A program made the translations under genes and the position numbers. A stretch of DNA of 64,000 nt from Taibaiella chishuiensis (GTDB taxonomy: Bacteria > Bacteroidota > Bacteroidia > Chitinophagales > Chitinophagaceae): assembly GCF_003014535.1 (NCBI RefSeq), contig NZ_PYGD01000002.1, forward strand, positions 558,001 through 622,000, read 5' to 3'. Positions 1 through 9,564 of the stretch are shown one piece after another; position 1 is the stretch's first letter; each line of letters begins with the position of its first letter. The notes under the pieces are model-generated. The model ran no database searches, was not told the DNA's origin, and was given only the letters and a program-made list of their open reading frames with translations.

Positions 1-1
1 A

Positions 2-1516
2 TTTGCCCGTGAATACAGCGGTTACCTGGATAACCGTTCTTTCGGCGGTGTGCAGGTATCCCGTACCTTTTACGCAAGAGGACAAACCGGGCAACAATTG
101 CTGCTGGGCGCTTACCAGGCCCTGATGCGGCAGGTACATACCGGTAAAGTGGCGCTGCATACCCGCCACGAGATGCTAGACCTCGTGGTCGTGGAAGGAA
201 AGGCCAAAGGCATTATTGTTAGAGACCTGGAAACCGGTAAGCTGGAGCGTTATGCTGCAGATGCCGTAGTGCTGGCCAGTGGCGGATATGGTAAGATCTA
301 TTACCTGTCTACGCTTGCGATGGGCTGCAATGCATCCGCAATATGGCGGGCTCATAAAAAAGGCGCCTATATGGCCGGCGTAAGCTGGGTGCAGGTGCAT
401 CCGACCTCGCTGCCGCAATCGGGGCAGCACCAGTCTAAGCTGACCCTCATGTCTGAATCGCTGCGTAATGACGGGAGGATATGGGTGCCATTGAAGGCCG
501 GAGATACGCGTCATCCCAACGATATCCCCGAGCCGGAAAGGGATTACTACCTCGAACGGCGATATCCTTCCTTCGGTAACCTGGCGCCCAGGGATATTTC
601 TTCCAGGGCCGCAAAAGAACGGATAGATGCAGGACATGGCGTAGGCGCTATGAAAAACGCAGTCTACCTCGATTTTTCCAAAGCGATCGGTGAACAGGGT
701 AAAGACAAGATCGCCGAAAAATACGGCAACCTGTTTACTATGTACCAGAAGATAACCGGCATCAATGCCTATGCACAACCTATGCTGATATCGCCTGCCG
801 CGCATTTTACCATGGGCGGGCTCTGGGTCGATTATACGCTGATGAGCACCATAGCCGGTTTGTTTGTGTTGGGCGAGGCCAATTTTTCGGATCATGGCGC
901 TAACCGCTTAGGCGCCAACTCCCTGTTGCAAGCCTGTGTGGACGGTTATTTCGTGGCGCCCTATACGATTCCCGACTACCTGGCCGGCGAACTGAAGGCC
1001 GAAAAGGTAACGACCGCTCATCCTGCTTTTGACCTGGCCGAAGCACTGGCGCAAACAAAGATCGACGAGTTACTGTCTATACAGGGCGATCTGCCTGCCG
1101 ACTATTTTCACAAGAACCTGGGGCGCTTGCTCTACGATACCTGTGGCCTTTCCCGTTCTAAAGAAGGCCTGGAGCGGGCCATACGCGAGATTGGGGAATT
1201 GCGGCAGGAGTTTTACCGCCGCCTGAAAGTTACGGGCGATGATAAAGTGAATACCGAACTGGAAAAAGCCGGTCGTGTAGCCGATTATCTCGAACTCGGC
1301 GCACTGATGTGCCGGGATGCCCTGGCGCGGGAAGAGTCCTGCGGGGCGCATTTCCGTGAAGAGTACCAGACTGAGGATGGCGAAGCGATGCGTAACGACC
1401 GGGACTTTTGTTATGTATCGGCCTGGGAATGGCAGGGGGCAGACCAGCCTCATGTCTTACATCCCGAACCGCTCGTTTTTGAACAGGTAGCGCTGAGCAC
1501 CAGGAGTTATAAGTAG
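2..1516 (+). CDS. sdhA: Succinate dehydrogenase/fumarate reductase flavoprotein subunit, 5' end outside the window
   Basis: Catalytic FAD subunit of respiratory complex II, oxidising succinate to fumarate on the inner face of the cytoplasmic membrane. The frame is open from base 2, so the FAD-binding N-terminus lies outside the window and the GTG at 50 is an internal valine. Visible family motifs are HPTSL, the substrate-loop segment [19 protein letters not shown] with the catalytic-region arginine, HFTMGGLW, and [11 protein letters not shown] near the FAD ribityl. The end is complete and sdhB follows after 50 bases, which fits an sdhCAB operon with the cytochrome b subunit upstream. Identification is secure; whether it favours succinate oxidation or fumarate reduction cannot be read from sequence. 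Confidence 0.96.
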   Translation, partial: FAREYSGYLDNRSFGGVQVSRTFYARGQTGQQLLLGAYQALMRQVHTGKVALHTRHEMLDLVVVEGKAKGIIVRDLETGKLERYAADAVVLASGGYGKIYYLSTLAMGCNASAIWRAHKKGAYMAGVSWVQVHPTSLPQSGQHQSKLTLMSESLRNDGRIWVPLKAGDTRHPNDIPEPERDYYLERRYPSFGNLAPRDISSRAAKERIDAGHGVGAMKNAVYLDFSKAIGEQGKDKIAEKYGNLFTMYQKITGINAYAQPMLISPAAHFTMGGLWVDYTLMSTIAGLFVLGEANFSDHGANRLGANSLLQACVDGYFVAPYTIPDYLAGELKAEKVTTAHPAFDLAEALAQTKIDELLSIQGDLPADYFHKNLGRLLYDTCGLSRSKEGLERAIREIGELRQEFYRRLKVTGDDKVNTELEKAGRVADYLELGALMCRDALAREESCGAHFREEYQTEDGEAMRNDRDFCYVSAWEWQGADQPHVLHPEPLVFEQVALSTRSYK

Positions 1517-1566
1517 ACTGTTCTGCGGGACAGGATACAGCGATCATCTCTTAAAAAAACAAGGTT

Positions 1567-2319
1567 ATGAAAATACATCTGAAAATATGGAGACAGGATG
1601 AACGGGACGGTCCCGGCGGCATGGTCAGTTATACGTTGGATGATGTGACAGAAGATATGTCTTTCCTGGAGATGCTCGATGCCTTAAACGGTGTGCTGAT
1701 CGGCAAAGGCGAACGGGTTATCGAGTTTGATCATGATTGCCGGGAGGGCATTTGCGGGCAATGCGGGTTGATGATCAATGGCAGGGCGCATGGCCCCTTA
1801 CCGCATGTAACCACCTGCCAGCTGCATATGCGTTCCTTCCGCGATGGCGATACCATTTATATAGAACCCTTCAGGGCCGCGGCTTTCCCGGTGCTGCGCG
1901 ATCTTAAAATAGACCGGTCGGCATTCGACCGGATCATCCAGTCCGGCGGGTATATTGCCGCGGGCACCGGTTCGGCGCCGGAAGCAAACAGTATCCTGGT
2001 TGCGCATGATACTGCCGAGGCGGCTTTTGATGCCGCGGCCTGTATCGGTTGCGGCGCCTGTGTAGCTACCTGTAAAAATTCGAGCGCTGCCTTGTTTGTG
2101 TCGGCGAAAACCGTGCACCTGTCCTTATTGCCACAAGGCAAGCTGGAAGCGCCTCAGCGGGTAAACGCTATGATCGCACAAATGAACGCCGAACAATTCG
2201 GTCCTTGTTCCAATACCGAGGCCTGCGAAGTAGAATGCCCCCAACAGATATCAGTGCTGCATATAGCACGTATGAACTGGGCATTTAATAAATCGAGACT
2301 GCTGGGCCGGAAGGGCTAG
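1567..2319 (+). CDS. sdhB: Succinate dehydrogenase/fumarate reductase iron-sulfur subunit
   Basis: Electron-transfer subunit of complex II, passing electrons from the flavin subunit to the membrane quinone site. The 250-residue protein has the [2Fe-2S] ligands C58, C63, C66 and C84 (motif CREGICGQC, then TCQLH). A ferredoxin-like C-terminal half has C159, C162, C165 and C169 (CIGCGACVATCK) and C214, C220 and C224 for the [4Fe-4S] and [3Fe-4S] clusters. It starts 50 bases after sdhA on the same strand, so it is co-transcribed. No sdhD follows, as expected for the Bacteroidota-type enzyme with a single cytochrome b subunit. Confidence 0.96.
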   Translation: MKIHLKIWRQDERDGPGGMVSYTLDDVTEDMSFLEMLDALNGVLIGKGERVIEFDHDCREGICGQCGLMINGRAHGPLPHVTTCQLHMRSFRDGDTIYIEPFRAAAFPVLRDLKIDRSAFDRIIQSGGYIAAGTGSAPEANSILVAHDTAEAAFDAAACIGCGACVATCKNSSAALFVSAKTVHLSLLPQGKLEAPQRVNAMIAQMNAEQFGPCSNTEACEVECPQQISVLHIARMNWAFNKSRLLGRKG

Positions 2320-2803
2320 TCTGCAAGCCGCATAGCCGGCCTGAATCCTTTGTCTATACAATAGTGTGCGTTACCGCAGGTATGAAGCTTGCAGGTGACT
2401 ATCGTTATGGCCGTTTACGCAGCTATGCGCCAATCGGCACACTTATGAATTTTTAAGATAAGAACCGGGCGGACCTTCTGCTTTTTTCCCCGGAGCAGCT
2501 TACTATTGTACCCGGTTCATCGGGCGTTTTAGCAGCGCTTATTTCCACCGATACGGAATTAACCTGTTTAAGATCCCGGTACCAGCCGGTACATTCAAAA
2601 ATTACCCTCGAAATCAATTAAGAAAGGATAGGCATGACCGGGATGGTAATATACCGGACCGGCTCCCGTTGCATGCTTGCTTATGCAGCGAAAACGGGTG
2701 CACATGCGTATCCACACATCCGCCAGTTCGCTTCCGGCTGCCTGGCATGACGAGAAATCCGGATCTGCTTACAATTTGTTTTCATCATTAAAACGCCTCT
2801 TTT
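2320..2803. other. Intergenic region without a recognised gene
   Basis: This 484-base gap separates sdhB from the secreted protein at 2804. I see no convincing reading frame, RNA gene or strong terminator hairpin. A near-consensus -7 element with one extra base (TACAATTTG, 2769-2777) lies 27 bases before the next start codon and may be its promoter. Confidence 0.4.
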
Positions 2804-4345
2804 ATGAAAAAGACAATGACAAGTCTCGCGGTATGCCTGCTCGCTTTTGCGGCGACGGCGCAAACCACGGTATCCTTTAAGCCCAATGCAGCCGCCGGCC
2901 AGGATACCCACGTATGGAAACTGGATAATGGTTCGGTGCCTACCGGGCTTCCCGGCACACCCGCTACGCTCAATTTCGGTACCAGTACCGAATTGGACGC
3001 CATGCGCTGGACCTGGGATGGTAACCCGGGAACCATAAGAGGTTTGATCCGGTTTGCGGGTCTTAGTACGCTACCGGCCGGTGCGCAGATCATTAGTGCC
3101 ACATTGGTACTGCGTACCCCAAGCACGACCGGATCCTGGGGCAATAGCTACTTTACCGGCAGTCCCTATCCCTTGTCCAATCTCGGTTGGGTAAAACGGG
3201 TGCAGCCCGGCGCCGCTAATAATTGGACTGAATCGGGTGTTACCTGGAACCTGCAACCGGCCACGGATCCTGTTACCGCCAACTGGGTGACCCTGCCGCT
3301 GACGACTTCCCGCTGGAGTTATACCGCTTCGATGAACGTGACGAATATGGTACAGCAGATCGTAACCGGCCTGGCCAGCGATCCCTATGCCAATAACGGT
3401 TTCCAGATCTCCATGCAGGATGAATCGACGTACTACCGAGGGCAGATTTTTGCTTCCAGCGATCATGCTGATGCCGCGTCCTGGCCCGAGCTTATCGTGA
3501 CTTACGATGTATGCAAAGCCGGTTTCCGCTTCTGCTCCAGCACGGCTAATCCTTATATGTATACTTTAAGGGCAAATTACCCGCAAAGTGCCTATAACTG
3601 GACGGTAAACGGAGTACCTGCAGGCAATACGCCTTCGGTAAATGTAAATATTGCTGCAACCAGCACGGTTTGCCTGAATGCCGTAAACGCTACCGGTACG
3701 GCGTCCTGTACGAAATGCCTGACTATATGCCCGGGCGATAATCCCACCGGGCTTACACCTTGTCCCGGCGACTTTGCCTACTGTTCCAATACCGACAACC
3801 CTTATGCTTATACTTTTAACGCCATGCCCGGGCAACAGTCATACGACTGGAACTTTAACGGTGTTTATCTCGGCAATACCGCAAGTATTAGTTATACCTT
3901 TCCCATCACCAGCGGTTATTACCCGCAATTCTGCCTGAAGGGTATGAACAACAACCTGGAATGTACACGCTGCATCGTCTTTTGTATACCCAATAACCCG
4001 TATCCCAAACCCGGGCGCGGAGAGGAACCGGGAAGCGATGACGGCGTGGCAGGTACCGGTACGGTACTCCGAGGCGACGACCCGGGTTTAATCAACCATG
4101 TCACGATAACGCCAAATCCTACCAGCACCGGTTGGAAGATAGGTCTCAATGCCCCGGCCAAAGGCAGTGTTGCGTTCCGGGTGTACGACATTACCGGAAG
4201 GGTGATGGACCAGATGCAAAAGACGGTGGAGCCCGGTAGTAATACCCTTTACCAGGATGCCAGTGCTTATCCTGCCGGTATTTACTACCTGGAAATAAAA
4301 GGGCCGGGTATCCAGGTCAAAGAAAAAATGGTAAAGGTGCACTAA
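2804..4345 (+). CDS. Secreted DNRLRE/CBM96-like protein with T9SS type A sorting domain
   Basis: A 513-residue exported protein. A signal peptide covers about residues 1-19 (MKKTMTSLAVCLLAFAATAQ). Residues ~22-235 resemble the DNRLRE (disaggregatase-related, CBM96) beta-sandwich: it begins with a TVSFKPNAAAGQDT-like strand, has a GLIRFAGLSTLPAGAQI core, and ends GQIFASSDHAD..WPELIVTY. Two repeats with paired cysteines follow (~240-310 and ~320-395; YNWTVNGVPAGNT and YDWNFNGVYLGNT). The C-terminal ~80 residues form a T9SS sorting domain (ITPNPTSTGW..FRVYDITGRV..YPAGIYYLEIKG..VKEKMVKV). CBM96-like domains bind polysaccharide, so surface glycan binding is a guess. A strong terminator follows. 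Confidence 0.85.
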   Translation: MKKTMTSLAVCLLAFAATAQTTVSFKPNAAAGQDTHVWKLDNGSVPTGLPGTPATLNFGTSTELDAMRWTWDGNPGTIRGLIRFAGLSTLPAGAQIISATLVLRTPSTTGSWGNSYFTGSPYPLSNLGWVKRVQPGAANNWTESGVTWNLQPATDPVTANWVTLPLTTSRWSYTASMNVTNMVQQIVTGLASDPYANNGFQISMQDESTYYRGQIFASSDHADAASWPELIVTYDVCKAGFRFCSSTANPYMYTLRANYPQSAYNWTVNGVPAGNTPSVNVNIAATSTVCLNAVNATGTASCTKCLTICPGDNPTGLTPCPGDFAYCSNTDNPYAYTFNAMPGQQSYDWNFNGVYLGNTASISYTFPITSGYYPQFCLKGMNNNLECTRCIVFCIPNNPYPKPGRGEEPGSDDGVAGTGTVLRGDDPGLINHVTITPNPTSTGWKIGLNAPAKGSVAFRVYDITGRVMDQMQKTVEPGSNTLYQDASAYPAGIYYLEIKGPGIQVKEKMVKVH

Positions 4346-4368
4346 GCGTCCTTGCTTGTACGATTGAA

Positions 4369-4396
4369 GGCCATCTCCCCGGAGATGGCCTTTTTT
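4369..4396 (+). terminator. Rho-independent terminator
   Basis: A perfect 10-bp stem (GGCCATCTCC/GGAGATGGCC) with a tiny loop is followed by TTTTTT. It lies 24 bases after the stop of the secreted protein gene. Confidence 0.9.
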
Positions 4397-4462
4397 GGCG
4401 GTGCCTATAGCTGTATTGCAACTGGCTATGGCATAGACCCTGCCGGGGTTTATTTATTATGG

Positions 4463-4470
4463 TAATTTTG
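4463..4470 (+). promoter_or_regulatory. Bacteroidota -7 promoter element
   Basis: TAATTTTG matches the TAnnTTTG consensus exactly. It lies downstream of an ATG at 4459, so transcription should begin after that codon; the AraC gene should therefore start at 4492. No clear -33 TTG was found. Confidence 0.55.
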
Positions 4471-4491
4471 CAAAAAAAACAGGAGGTGCTC

Positions 4492-5373
4492 ATGGAAGAA
4501 ACAACGGGGTTGCTGGAAAAAATAAGACATCATGACCAGGTTGCGATTGCGCTGAACGAGAATTGTGCCATACCGCTTCCCGACGATGTTATGCGGATCC
4601 TGCGCCAGCCGCACCGGCTTTCGTTTTACTATTTCCAATACCTGGAAAAGGGTAATGCTACTTTTAAAACTGACCTCGAAGACTTTACCATTCATGACGG
4701 CGAACTGGCCTTTGGCCTGCCCAACCAGGTATTTACCAAATTGCCTTACGATAAGGACATGCAGCAATATGCACTCTCCTTCGATGACAACACACTGCGG
4801 CTCTTGCCTGGCACGTATGCCTTCCTGCTCAACCCCTTCGGCGCACACACGATATCTTTTGACGAGGCTGCACGGCAGCGGGTTAAAAACCTCTTTGCAG
4901 GCCTGTTTCAACTCCTGCACAGCAAAGGCAAGCAGAAAAAATCAGAAGTGATCCTGGCACACTTACATACCTTGCTTACCGAATTCAATACCGCTTATTT
5001 TGAACAGTACCATAGCCATGAACCGCAGGTAAATCCAAGGCTGTCGAAATATATTGCCTTTAAACTGGCGGTAGAAGAGGAACTTGCCGAACAGCACGAT
5101 GTACAAAGCATCGCCGGCAAACTGGCCCTTACATCGGGCACACTCTATGGCATCGTTAAAGAATATGCCGGTGTATCGCCCAAGGAGTGGATCACTAACC
5201 GCCTTATGCTGGAGGCGCAGCGTAAACTGCAATACGGCAACATGTCGGTAAAGGAACTGGCCTACGACCTGGGTTTCAGCGATCCCGGGTATTTTTCCCG
5301 TCTCTTCAAAAAGAACACGGGTAAGAGTGTAAGCCGTTATTTATCCGATCTCAGGGATTTGTCCCGTAATTAA
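4492..5373 (+). CDS. AraC-family transcriptional regulator
   Basis: DNA-binding regulator of 293 residues. The C-terminal ~100 residues hold two helix-turn-helix units of the AraC type (DVQSIAGKLALTSGTLYGIVKEYAG and MSVKELAYDLGFSDPGYFSRLFKK). The N-terminal part resembles a cupin-like ligand domain but I cannot name a ligand. I chose the ATG at 4492 over 4459 because AGGAGG sits six bases ahead of it and a -7 box lies between the two. The SDR gene follows 65 bases later on the same strand and is its most likely target. Confidence 0.9.
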   Translation: MEETTGLLEKIRHHDQVAIALNENCAIPLPDDVMRILRQPHRLSFYYFQYLEKGNATFKTDLEDFTIHDGELAFGLPNQVFTKLPYDKDMQQYALSFDDNTLRLLPGTYAFLLNPFGAHTISFDEAARQRVKNLFAGLFQLLHSKGKQKKSEVILAHLHTLLTEFNTAYFEQYHSHEPQVNPRLSKYIAFKLAVEEELAEQHDVQSIAGKLALTSGTLYGIVKEYAGVSPKEWITNRLMLEAQRKLQYGNMSVKELAYDLGFSDPGYFSRLFKKNTGKSVSRYLSDLRDLSRN

Positions 5374-5438
5374 GAGGATTTGTCCCTGCCGCGGCGTAAG
5401 CGGCCTGTTACCTTCGCGGGGTCAAATCAATAAAACAA

Positions 5439-6176
5439 ATGAAGACAGCATTAATTACCGGGGCCAATAAAGGGATTGGCTTCGAGACGGCGAAAATACT
5501 CGCCCGGCAGGGTTTCTTTGTCTATTTAGGTTGCCGCAACGCGGAAAACGGCCAGGATGCAGTTGCAAGGCTGCAAGCCGAAGACATCGGTTCGGTGGCG
5601 GCTATCCCGCTGGATGTTACCGACCAGGCATCGGTCGATGCGGCCCGGCGCATGATCGCTGAAAAAAGCGGGGTGCTGGATGTGCTGATCAATAATGCCG
5701 GTATCGCCGGTGTGTTTGAGCAGGATGCATTAACGACCGGGGCTGATGAATACAGCAAGGTGTATGATACCAATGTATTGGGCGTGGTAAGGGTTACACA
5801 AGCCTTTATGGACCTGCTCCGTAAAGCGCCGCAACCCCGTATCGTCAATGTGAGCACGGCTATGGCCTCGCTTACCCTGGCGGGCGATATCCATAACGAA
5901 CAATATCCCCGGAGGTTCGTGGTCTACCAGTCGTCCAAAGCCGCTTTGAATATGTATACCCTGAACCTTGCTTACGAGCTGCGCGGCACGCCTTTTAAGG
6001 TCAATGCCGTTTGCCCGGGTTATACGCAAACCGACTTTACCGGTCACCAGGGTACCAGTACCCCGGAGGAGGCCGGGCAACGTATTGCCAAATATGCCCT
6101 GATCGCAGAGGATGGGCCAACGGCAAAGTTTATCAGCGAGGAGTATTTTCCCGAACCGGCGGCTTGTCCCTGGTAA
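5439..6176 (+). CDS. Short-chain dehydrogenase/reductase (SDR)
   Basis: NAD(P)-dependent oxidoreductase of the classical SDR family, 245 residues. It shows the Rossmann glycine motif TGANKGIG near the N-terminus, the NNAG motif (LINNAGIAG) around residue 89, and the catalytic YxxxK as YQSSKAALN. The segment LNLAYELRGTPFKVNAVCPGYTQTDF is typical of the carbonyl reductase-like branch. Substrate cannot be predicted. It lies just downstream of an AraC regulator and is followed by a hairpin terminator, so it forms a short unit. Confidence 0.92.
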   Translation: MKTALITGANKGIGFETAKILARQGFFVYLGCRNAENGQDAVARLQAEDIGSVAAIPLDVTDQASVDAARRMIAEKSGVLDVLINNAGIAGVFEQDALTTGADEYSKVYDTNVLGVVRVTQAFMDLLRKAPQPRIVNVSTAMASLTLAGDIHNEQYPRRFVVYQSSKAALNMYTLNLAYELRGTPFKVNAVCPGYTQTDFTGHQGTSTPEEAGQRIAKYALIAEDGPTAKFISEEYFPEPAACPW

Positions 6177-6184
6177 GGCTCCCG

Positions 6185-6216
6185 TATCAAGCCGTTCCGG
6201 ATGGGACGGCTTGATA
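6185..6216 (+). terminator. Hairpin terminator after SDR
   Basis: A perfect 11-bp stem TATCAAGCCGT/ACGGCTTGATA encloses a 10-base loop, nine bases after the stop codon. The following sequence is only weakly T-rich. Confidence 0.7.
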
Positions 6217-6292
6217 CTTCTGCTTCAAATGTAGTGCTGTAGCGGTTTCCGGAAAACGTGGGGCGGGGCTTGCTCCTGTTCTTTCAACAAGA

Positions 6293-6862
6293 TCAGGGGA
6301 GGCTTATAAACATATGGTAATAGCGGCCGCCGGCAAAATTTATTGCTGCTCCAAGCCGGAACCCCATGCGTTCGTATAGTTTTTGTGCACCGGGGTTTTC
6401 GAGATCGACCAACAGGCCTGCCTGTTTAAACCCCTTTTCCTGCGCATAGTTGATGGCATGTTGCAGCAGCAGGCTGCCCGCTCCTTTACCCCTTGCTGCG
6501 GGCGTTACGGCAATTGCATCCAGGTAAAATTCTTTCCCTTCGGTTTCGGGTTCCGGCACGAGGTTGTTCCCGTATTGTTGCCGCATCAGGTCCAATACCG
6601 GTTGCCGCAGTGCTGTAAACCGGTCGCCATCGTAGCCGGTCATTGCGCCGGCAATATTTCCTGTTTCATCGACAGCCACAAAGGTGTTTTCATAACTATA
6701 GAGGTTGCCTGTTTCTTTGAAAAGCTGTGCCAGGAAAGCGATTGCTTCCTCCTCGTCTTCTTTCCCGATAAATTTAAAGATAACGTCTTCCATTGCTGCG
6801 AGCAGGATCGCGGGTACTATTGGATGATCTGCTACCGCTGCGGCTCTTATGGTCAAATGCAT
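6293..6862 (-). CDS. GNAT-family N-acetyltransferase
   Basis: Acyl-CoA-dependent N-acetyltransferase of 189 residues. The acetyl-CoA binding core is visible as YLDAIAVTPAARGKGAGSLLLQHAINYA (motif A, R/Q-x-x-G-x-G/A), followed by the motif B segment NPGAQKLYERMGF. The N-terminus carries a polar segment ending in an acidic EDEEEA stretch that does not resemble a named subfamily. It is divergent from the region after it and convergent with the SDR, so it is probably monocistronic. Acceptor unknown. Confidence 0.9.
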   Translation of the reverse strand: MHLTIRAAAVADHPIVPAILLAAMEDVIFKFIGKEDEEEAIAFLAQLFKETGNLYSYENTFVAVDETGNIAGAMTGYDGDRFTALRQPVLDLMRQQYGNNLVPEPETEGKEFYLDAIAVTPAARGKGAGSLLLQHAINYAQEKGFKQAGLLVDLENPGAQKLYERMGFRLGAAINFAGGRYYHMFISLP

Positions 6863-6890
6863 ATTCCTAGCCCTTTGTGGATTAAAAACA

Positions 6891-6898
6891 CAAACCTA
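6891..6898 (-). promoter_or_regulatory. -7 promoter element of the GNAT gene
   Basis: On the minus strand this reads TAGGTTTG, an exact TAnnTTTG match, 28 bases upstream of the GNAT start codon. No -33 element is clear. Confidence 0.5.
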
Positions 6899-7039
6899 AC
6901 GTTTTTCCGCTACAGGTATCGACGTCCTGTAGCGCATATACTGCCCCGGTCTTCCTCCGGCAATGGCGGCAGCACCACCATATTACAAAATGCACCTAGA
7001 AACCGCGTAGGTGTTAACGGCTGCATGACAAAGCGCTGG

Positions 7040-7352
7040 TAATTTTGCACCCAGGTTTACAGCAAGGTTATGGATTAAAAAATGGCCGCAGGACGTAGCG
7101 GCAGGCGTTGGTATTCAAGGTTGGAAAGCAGGATTGTATTATACATAATATAATTGGGTATAAGCTTCGTTAATCGCCACATACAACAGGTGTGGTTCCG
7201 TTACCCGTTTCCTCCGGGTATTTCCCGCCAAAAAATGATACCCGTTCCATACGTACAGGATGATCTGTAAGCACAGGCCTGATATGACCAGGCAGGGCCA
7301 TCAATGAATTGCCGGCAGCATTGCAGTAGCTGCCGGTAGAGGTGTTTTTTGT
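7040..7352 (+). ncRNA. Possible non-coding transcript between promoter-like and terminator-like elements
   Basis: The gap 6899-7471 has no credible protein gene. It contains an exact -7 box TAATTTTG at 7040-7047. About 265 bases later comes a GC-rich 8-bp hairpin CCGGCAGC/GCTGCCGG (7312-7336), followed by TAGAGGTGTTTTTTG. This pairing suggests a small RNA of about 300 bases or a long leader of the gene at 7472. No known RNA family was recognised. The rest of the gap (7353-7471) is very AT-rich and probably holds the promoter of the next gene. Confidence 0.25.
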
Positions 7353-7471
7353 GATTTAATTATTTGATTTACAATAAATAATAAAATAAAAAATTAATTA
7401 AATTCTATAAAATTTACCAACCTGCTTTAACACTGCCCGGTCTTATAAGGTATAACAAAAACGAAGATTAA

Positions 7472-8323
7472 ATGCGAAACAAAATGACCAGGATCCCGAC
7501 TTTAGCCCTGCTACTTACCGCCGCTTCCGTAACACCCGTATCGGCCCAGATTACCAATCCCGCGCCTTATTGTGCAGCCGGTTACGACGAGGGCGCTATG
7601 CCCGTCGCGCACTATATATCCAATGTGAAAATCGGTACGCTGAACAATAGTTCGGGCACAACACAATATGCCGCGCCGCATTATGTGTTCTACAACAATG
7701 TACAGGCGCCCGCTTTAGTTAAAGGCAATACCTACCCGCTTAGTATTACCCACGATAATGCTGTTTCCACGCATTTCGTGGCAGTGTATATCGACTTTAA
7801 TAAGAACAATAGTTTTGCCGATGCAGGCGAACTGGTACTGCAGCAATATACGCAGGGTATTACCTCGCCTGCAACGGCAAATGTTATCGTTCCGGCAACG
7901 GCTGTAGCGGGTGTTACCCGTATGCGGGTCATGGTGTTTGAAGATGACCGGTACACTTACGGAAACACGGTTCATACAAGCCCTACGCCCTGTACCGATG
8001 ATGCAGGCGGTAAATTTGACTGGGGAGAAACGGAAGATTACAATGTCAACATTACAGCAGGCGGTGGTACGGGCATCGAAGACCTGGGCAGCCAGGCCGC
8101 CTTGGTCTGTTTTCCTTTTCCCGCCAAAGACCGTGTATACTTTAATGCGGCCTGTTATGGCGCCGATGTTTCCCTGTTCGATATCAGCGGCCGGCGTGTG
8201 ACGCAATACAAAAACCTTACTGCTGCGGGCATTGACATTAGCCCTGTCGTAAACGGGCTGTACTTTTTGTGGATTGAACAAGCCGGTAAAGTGCTCACGC
8301 GTAAAATACAGGTATTGCATTAA
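7472..8323 (+). CDS. Secreted GEVED-domain protein with T9SS sorting domain
   Basis: Exported protein of 283 residues with a signal peptide (~1-26, ending PVSAQ). Residues ~30-192 carry the GEVED-type domain, recognised by YISNVKIGTLNN, AVYIDFNKNNSFADAGELV and the closing FDWGETEDYNVNI. The C-terminal ~75 residues are a short T9SS type A sorting domain (VCFPFPAKDRVYFNA..VSLFDISGRRV..VNGLYFLWIEQAGKVLTRKIQV). GEVED domains are common in surface and secreted proteins of this phylum, often next to peptidases, but their function is not established. This copy has no catalytic domain. Confidence 0.87.
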   Translation: MRNKMTRIPTLALLLTAASVTPVSAQITNPAPYCAAGYDEGAMPVAHYISNVKIGTLNNSSGTTQYAAPHYVFYNNVQAPALVKGNTYPLSITHDNAVSTHFVAVYIDFNKNNSFADAGELVLQQYTQGITSPATANVIVPATAVAGVTRMRVMVFEDDRYTYGNTVHTSPTPCTDDAGGKFDWGETEDYNVNITAGGGTGIEDLGSQAALVCFPFPAKDRVYFNAACYGADVSLFDISGRRVTQYKNLTAAGIDISPVVNGLYFLWIEQAGKVLTRKIQVLH

Positions 8324-8365
8324 CCTGCCCATGGGCTTTCAATATCCTCACTATGCAACAAAAAT

Positions 8366-8399
8366 AAAATGTATGCGCTTGCGTACATTTTATTTTTTA
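8366..8399 (+). terminator. Rho-independent terminator
   Basis: AAAATGTA and TACATTTT arms with an inner CGC/GCG pairing and a two-base bulge are followed by a T-rich tail. It lies 43 bases after the GEVED protein gene. Confidence 0.8.
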
Positions 8400-8561
8400 A
8401 GGTAATCGTGCCGCCCGCGATATAGCTTTGGCCAAAGCCTGGTGTGGCCCGGATAGTGTGCCGGTCTGTTATCCGGCAAAATGCGGAAAAATGTGCAAAT
8501 TTGTTCCCGGTTGCCTGGTCCGGCAGGGCTTGTTTTTTTATTGACGCTATAGTTCCCAAAA

Positions 8562-9446
8562 ATGGTCCAGTTTCTCAGCATAAAATCTATACAGGAGCGG
8601 ATCCGGATGGATGAAGATCTCCGGGTGTACGATATCGCTATCGTAGAGGACGTTCATAAAATAGAAGACGGTTATACGGATTTTGAGCACCAGTTCGACG
8701 GCCTCATCTTATCCTTTTGTATCGCGGGTAGTATGGGGCTTAAGATCAACTTCAATAACTATGAGATCAGCTCCGGCGCTATGGTCGTGGTATTGCCGCA
8801 GCTGATAATAGACCCGGTTCATGTTTCCGAAGACCTGCGCCTGGTGTCTTTAGTCATGTCCCTGGACTTTATCAGCAGCTTCCCGGTGTTGCGTGATTTT
8901 ATCACCAACGACGAACTCCGCAGGCGGCCGGTAATCAACGCGGAAGAGCAGCAGCACGGATTGTTTGAAGCCCTGGTATCGCTGTTGCAAAAGCATTACC
9001 GGGACAGGATGAAGGAGACCGGCAATAAAAAGAAGGTATTGCAGTACCTGGTCTTTGCACTGATCAGCGCTATTGCCGATACCTATGCTATACTGCCGCG
9101 ACAACCTGTAGCGGAGGGCAGCCGGAAGAGCGAGGTGATCGATGCCTTTTATTCGCTGATCTCCCAGCATGCCCACCGCGAACGGACGGTTGCTTATTAT
9201 GCCCGTCAACTGAATTTGTCGCAGCAATACCTGACCAGTCTCGTCAAAGAGCAAACCGGGAAACCTGTTTCGTTATGGATCGAGCATGTCGTTATTATGC
9301 ATGCGAAATCGTTGCTTAAATCCACTACTTTGTCCGTAAAGGAGATCTGCCAGGAATTGAATTTCGCAGACGTTTCGCTGTTCTGCCGCTACTTCAAACG
9401 TTGTACGCAGCTAACGCCCGGGGCTTTCCGTAACAAGGCCCGGTAA
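8562..9446 (+). CDS. AraC-family transcriptional regulator
   Basis: Regulator of 294 residues. The C-terminus carries the AraC double helix-turn-helix (RTVAYYARQLNLSQQYLTSLVKEQTG and LSVKEICQELNFADVSLFCRYFKR, then LTPGAFR). The N-terminal ~150 residues look like the cupin-type sensing domain common in Bacteroidota AraC proteins (FDGLILSFCIAGSMGLKINF). The neighbouring downstream gene is a serine hydrolase with its own promoter-like element, so the regulatory target is uncertain. Confidence 0.9.
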   Translation: MVQFLSIKSIQERIRMDEDLRVYDIAIVEDVHKIEDGYTDFEHQFDGLILSFCIAGSMGLKINFNNYEISSGAMVVVLPQLIIDPVHVSEDLRLVSLVMSLDFISSFPVLRDFITNDELRRRPVINAEEQQHGLFEALVSLLQKHYRDRMKETGNKKKVLQYLVFALISAIADTYAILPRQPVAEGSRKSEVIDAFYSLISQHAHRERTVAYYARQLNLSQQYLTSLVKEQTGKPVSLWIEHVVIMHAKSLLKSTTLSVKEICQELNFADVSLFCRYFKRCTQLTPGAFRNKAR

Positions 9447-9463
9447 GCCCGGTAAATGCGGTT

Positions 9464-9492
9464 TTTGTAATCTGGAAATTCTTATATCTTCG
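9464..9492 (+). promoter_or_regulatory. Candidate promoter of the serine hydrolase gene
   Basis: TTTG (9464-9467), a 17-base spacer and TATCTTCG (9485-9492) resemble the TTTG-N19-TAnnTTTG promoter with one mismatch in the -7 box. The start codon is 73 bases downstream. Confidence 0.4.
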
Positions 9493-9564
9493 GGTGGCTT
9501 TACCTGCCGGTTGCATAGCACGAAATGCCGTCCGGACCGGGCGTAAGTATAAACCCACCTTTCC

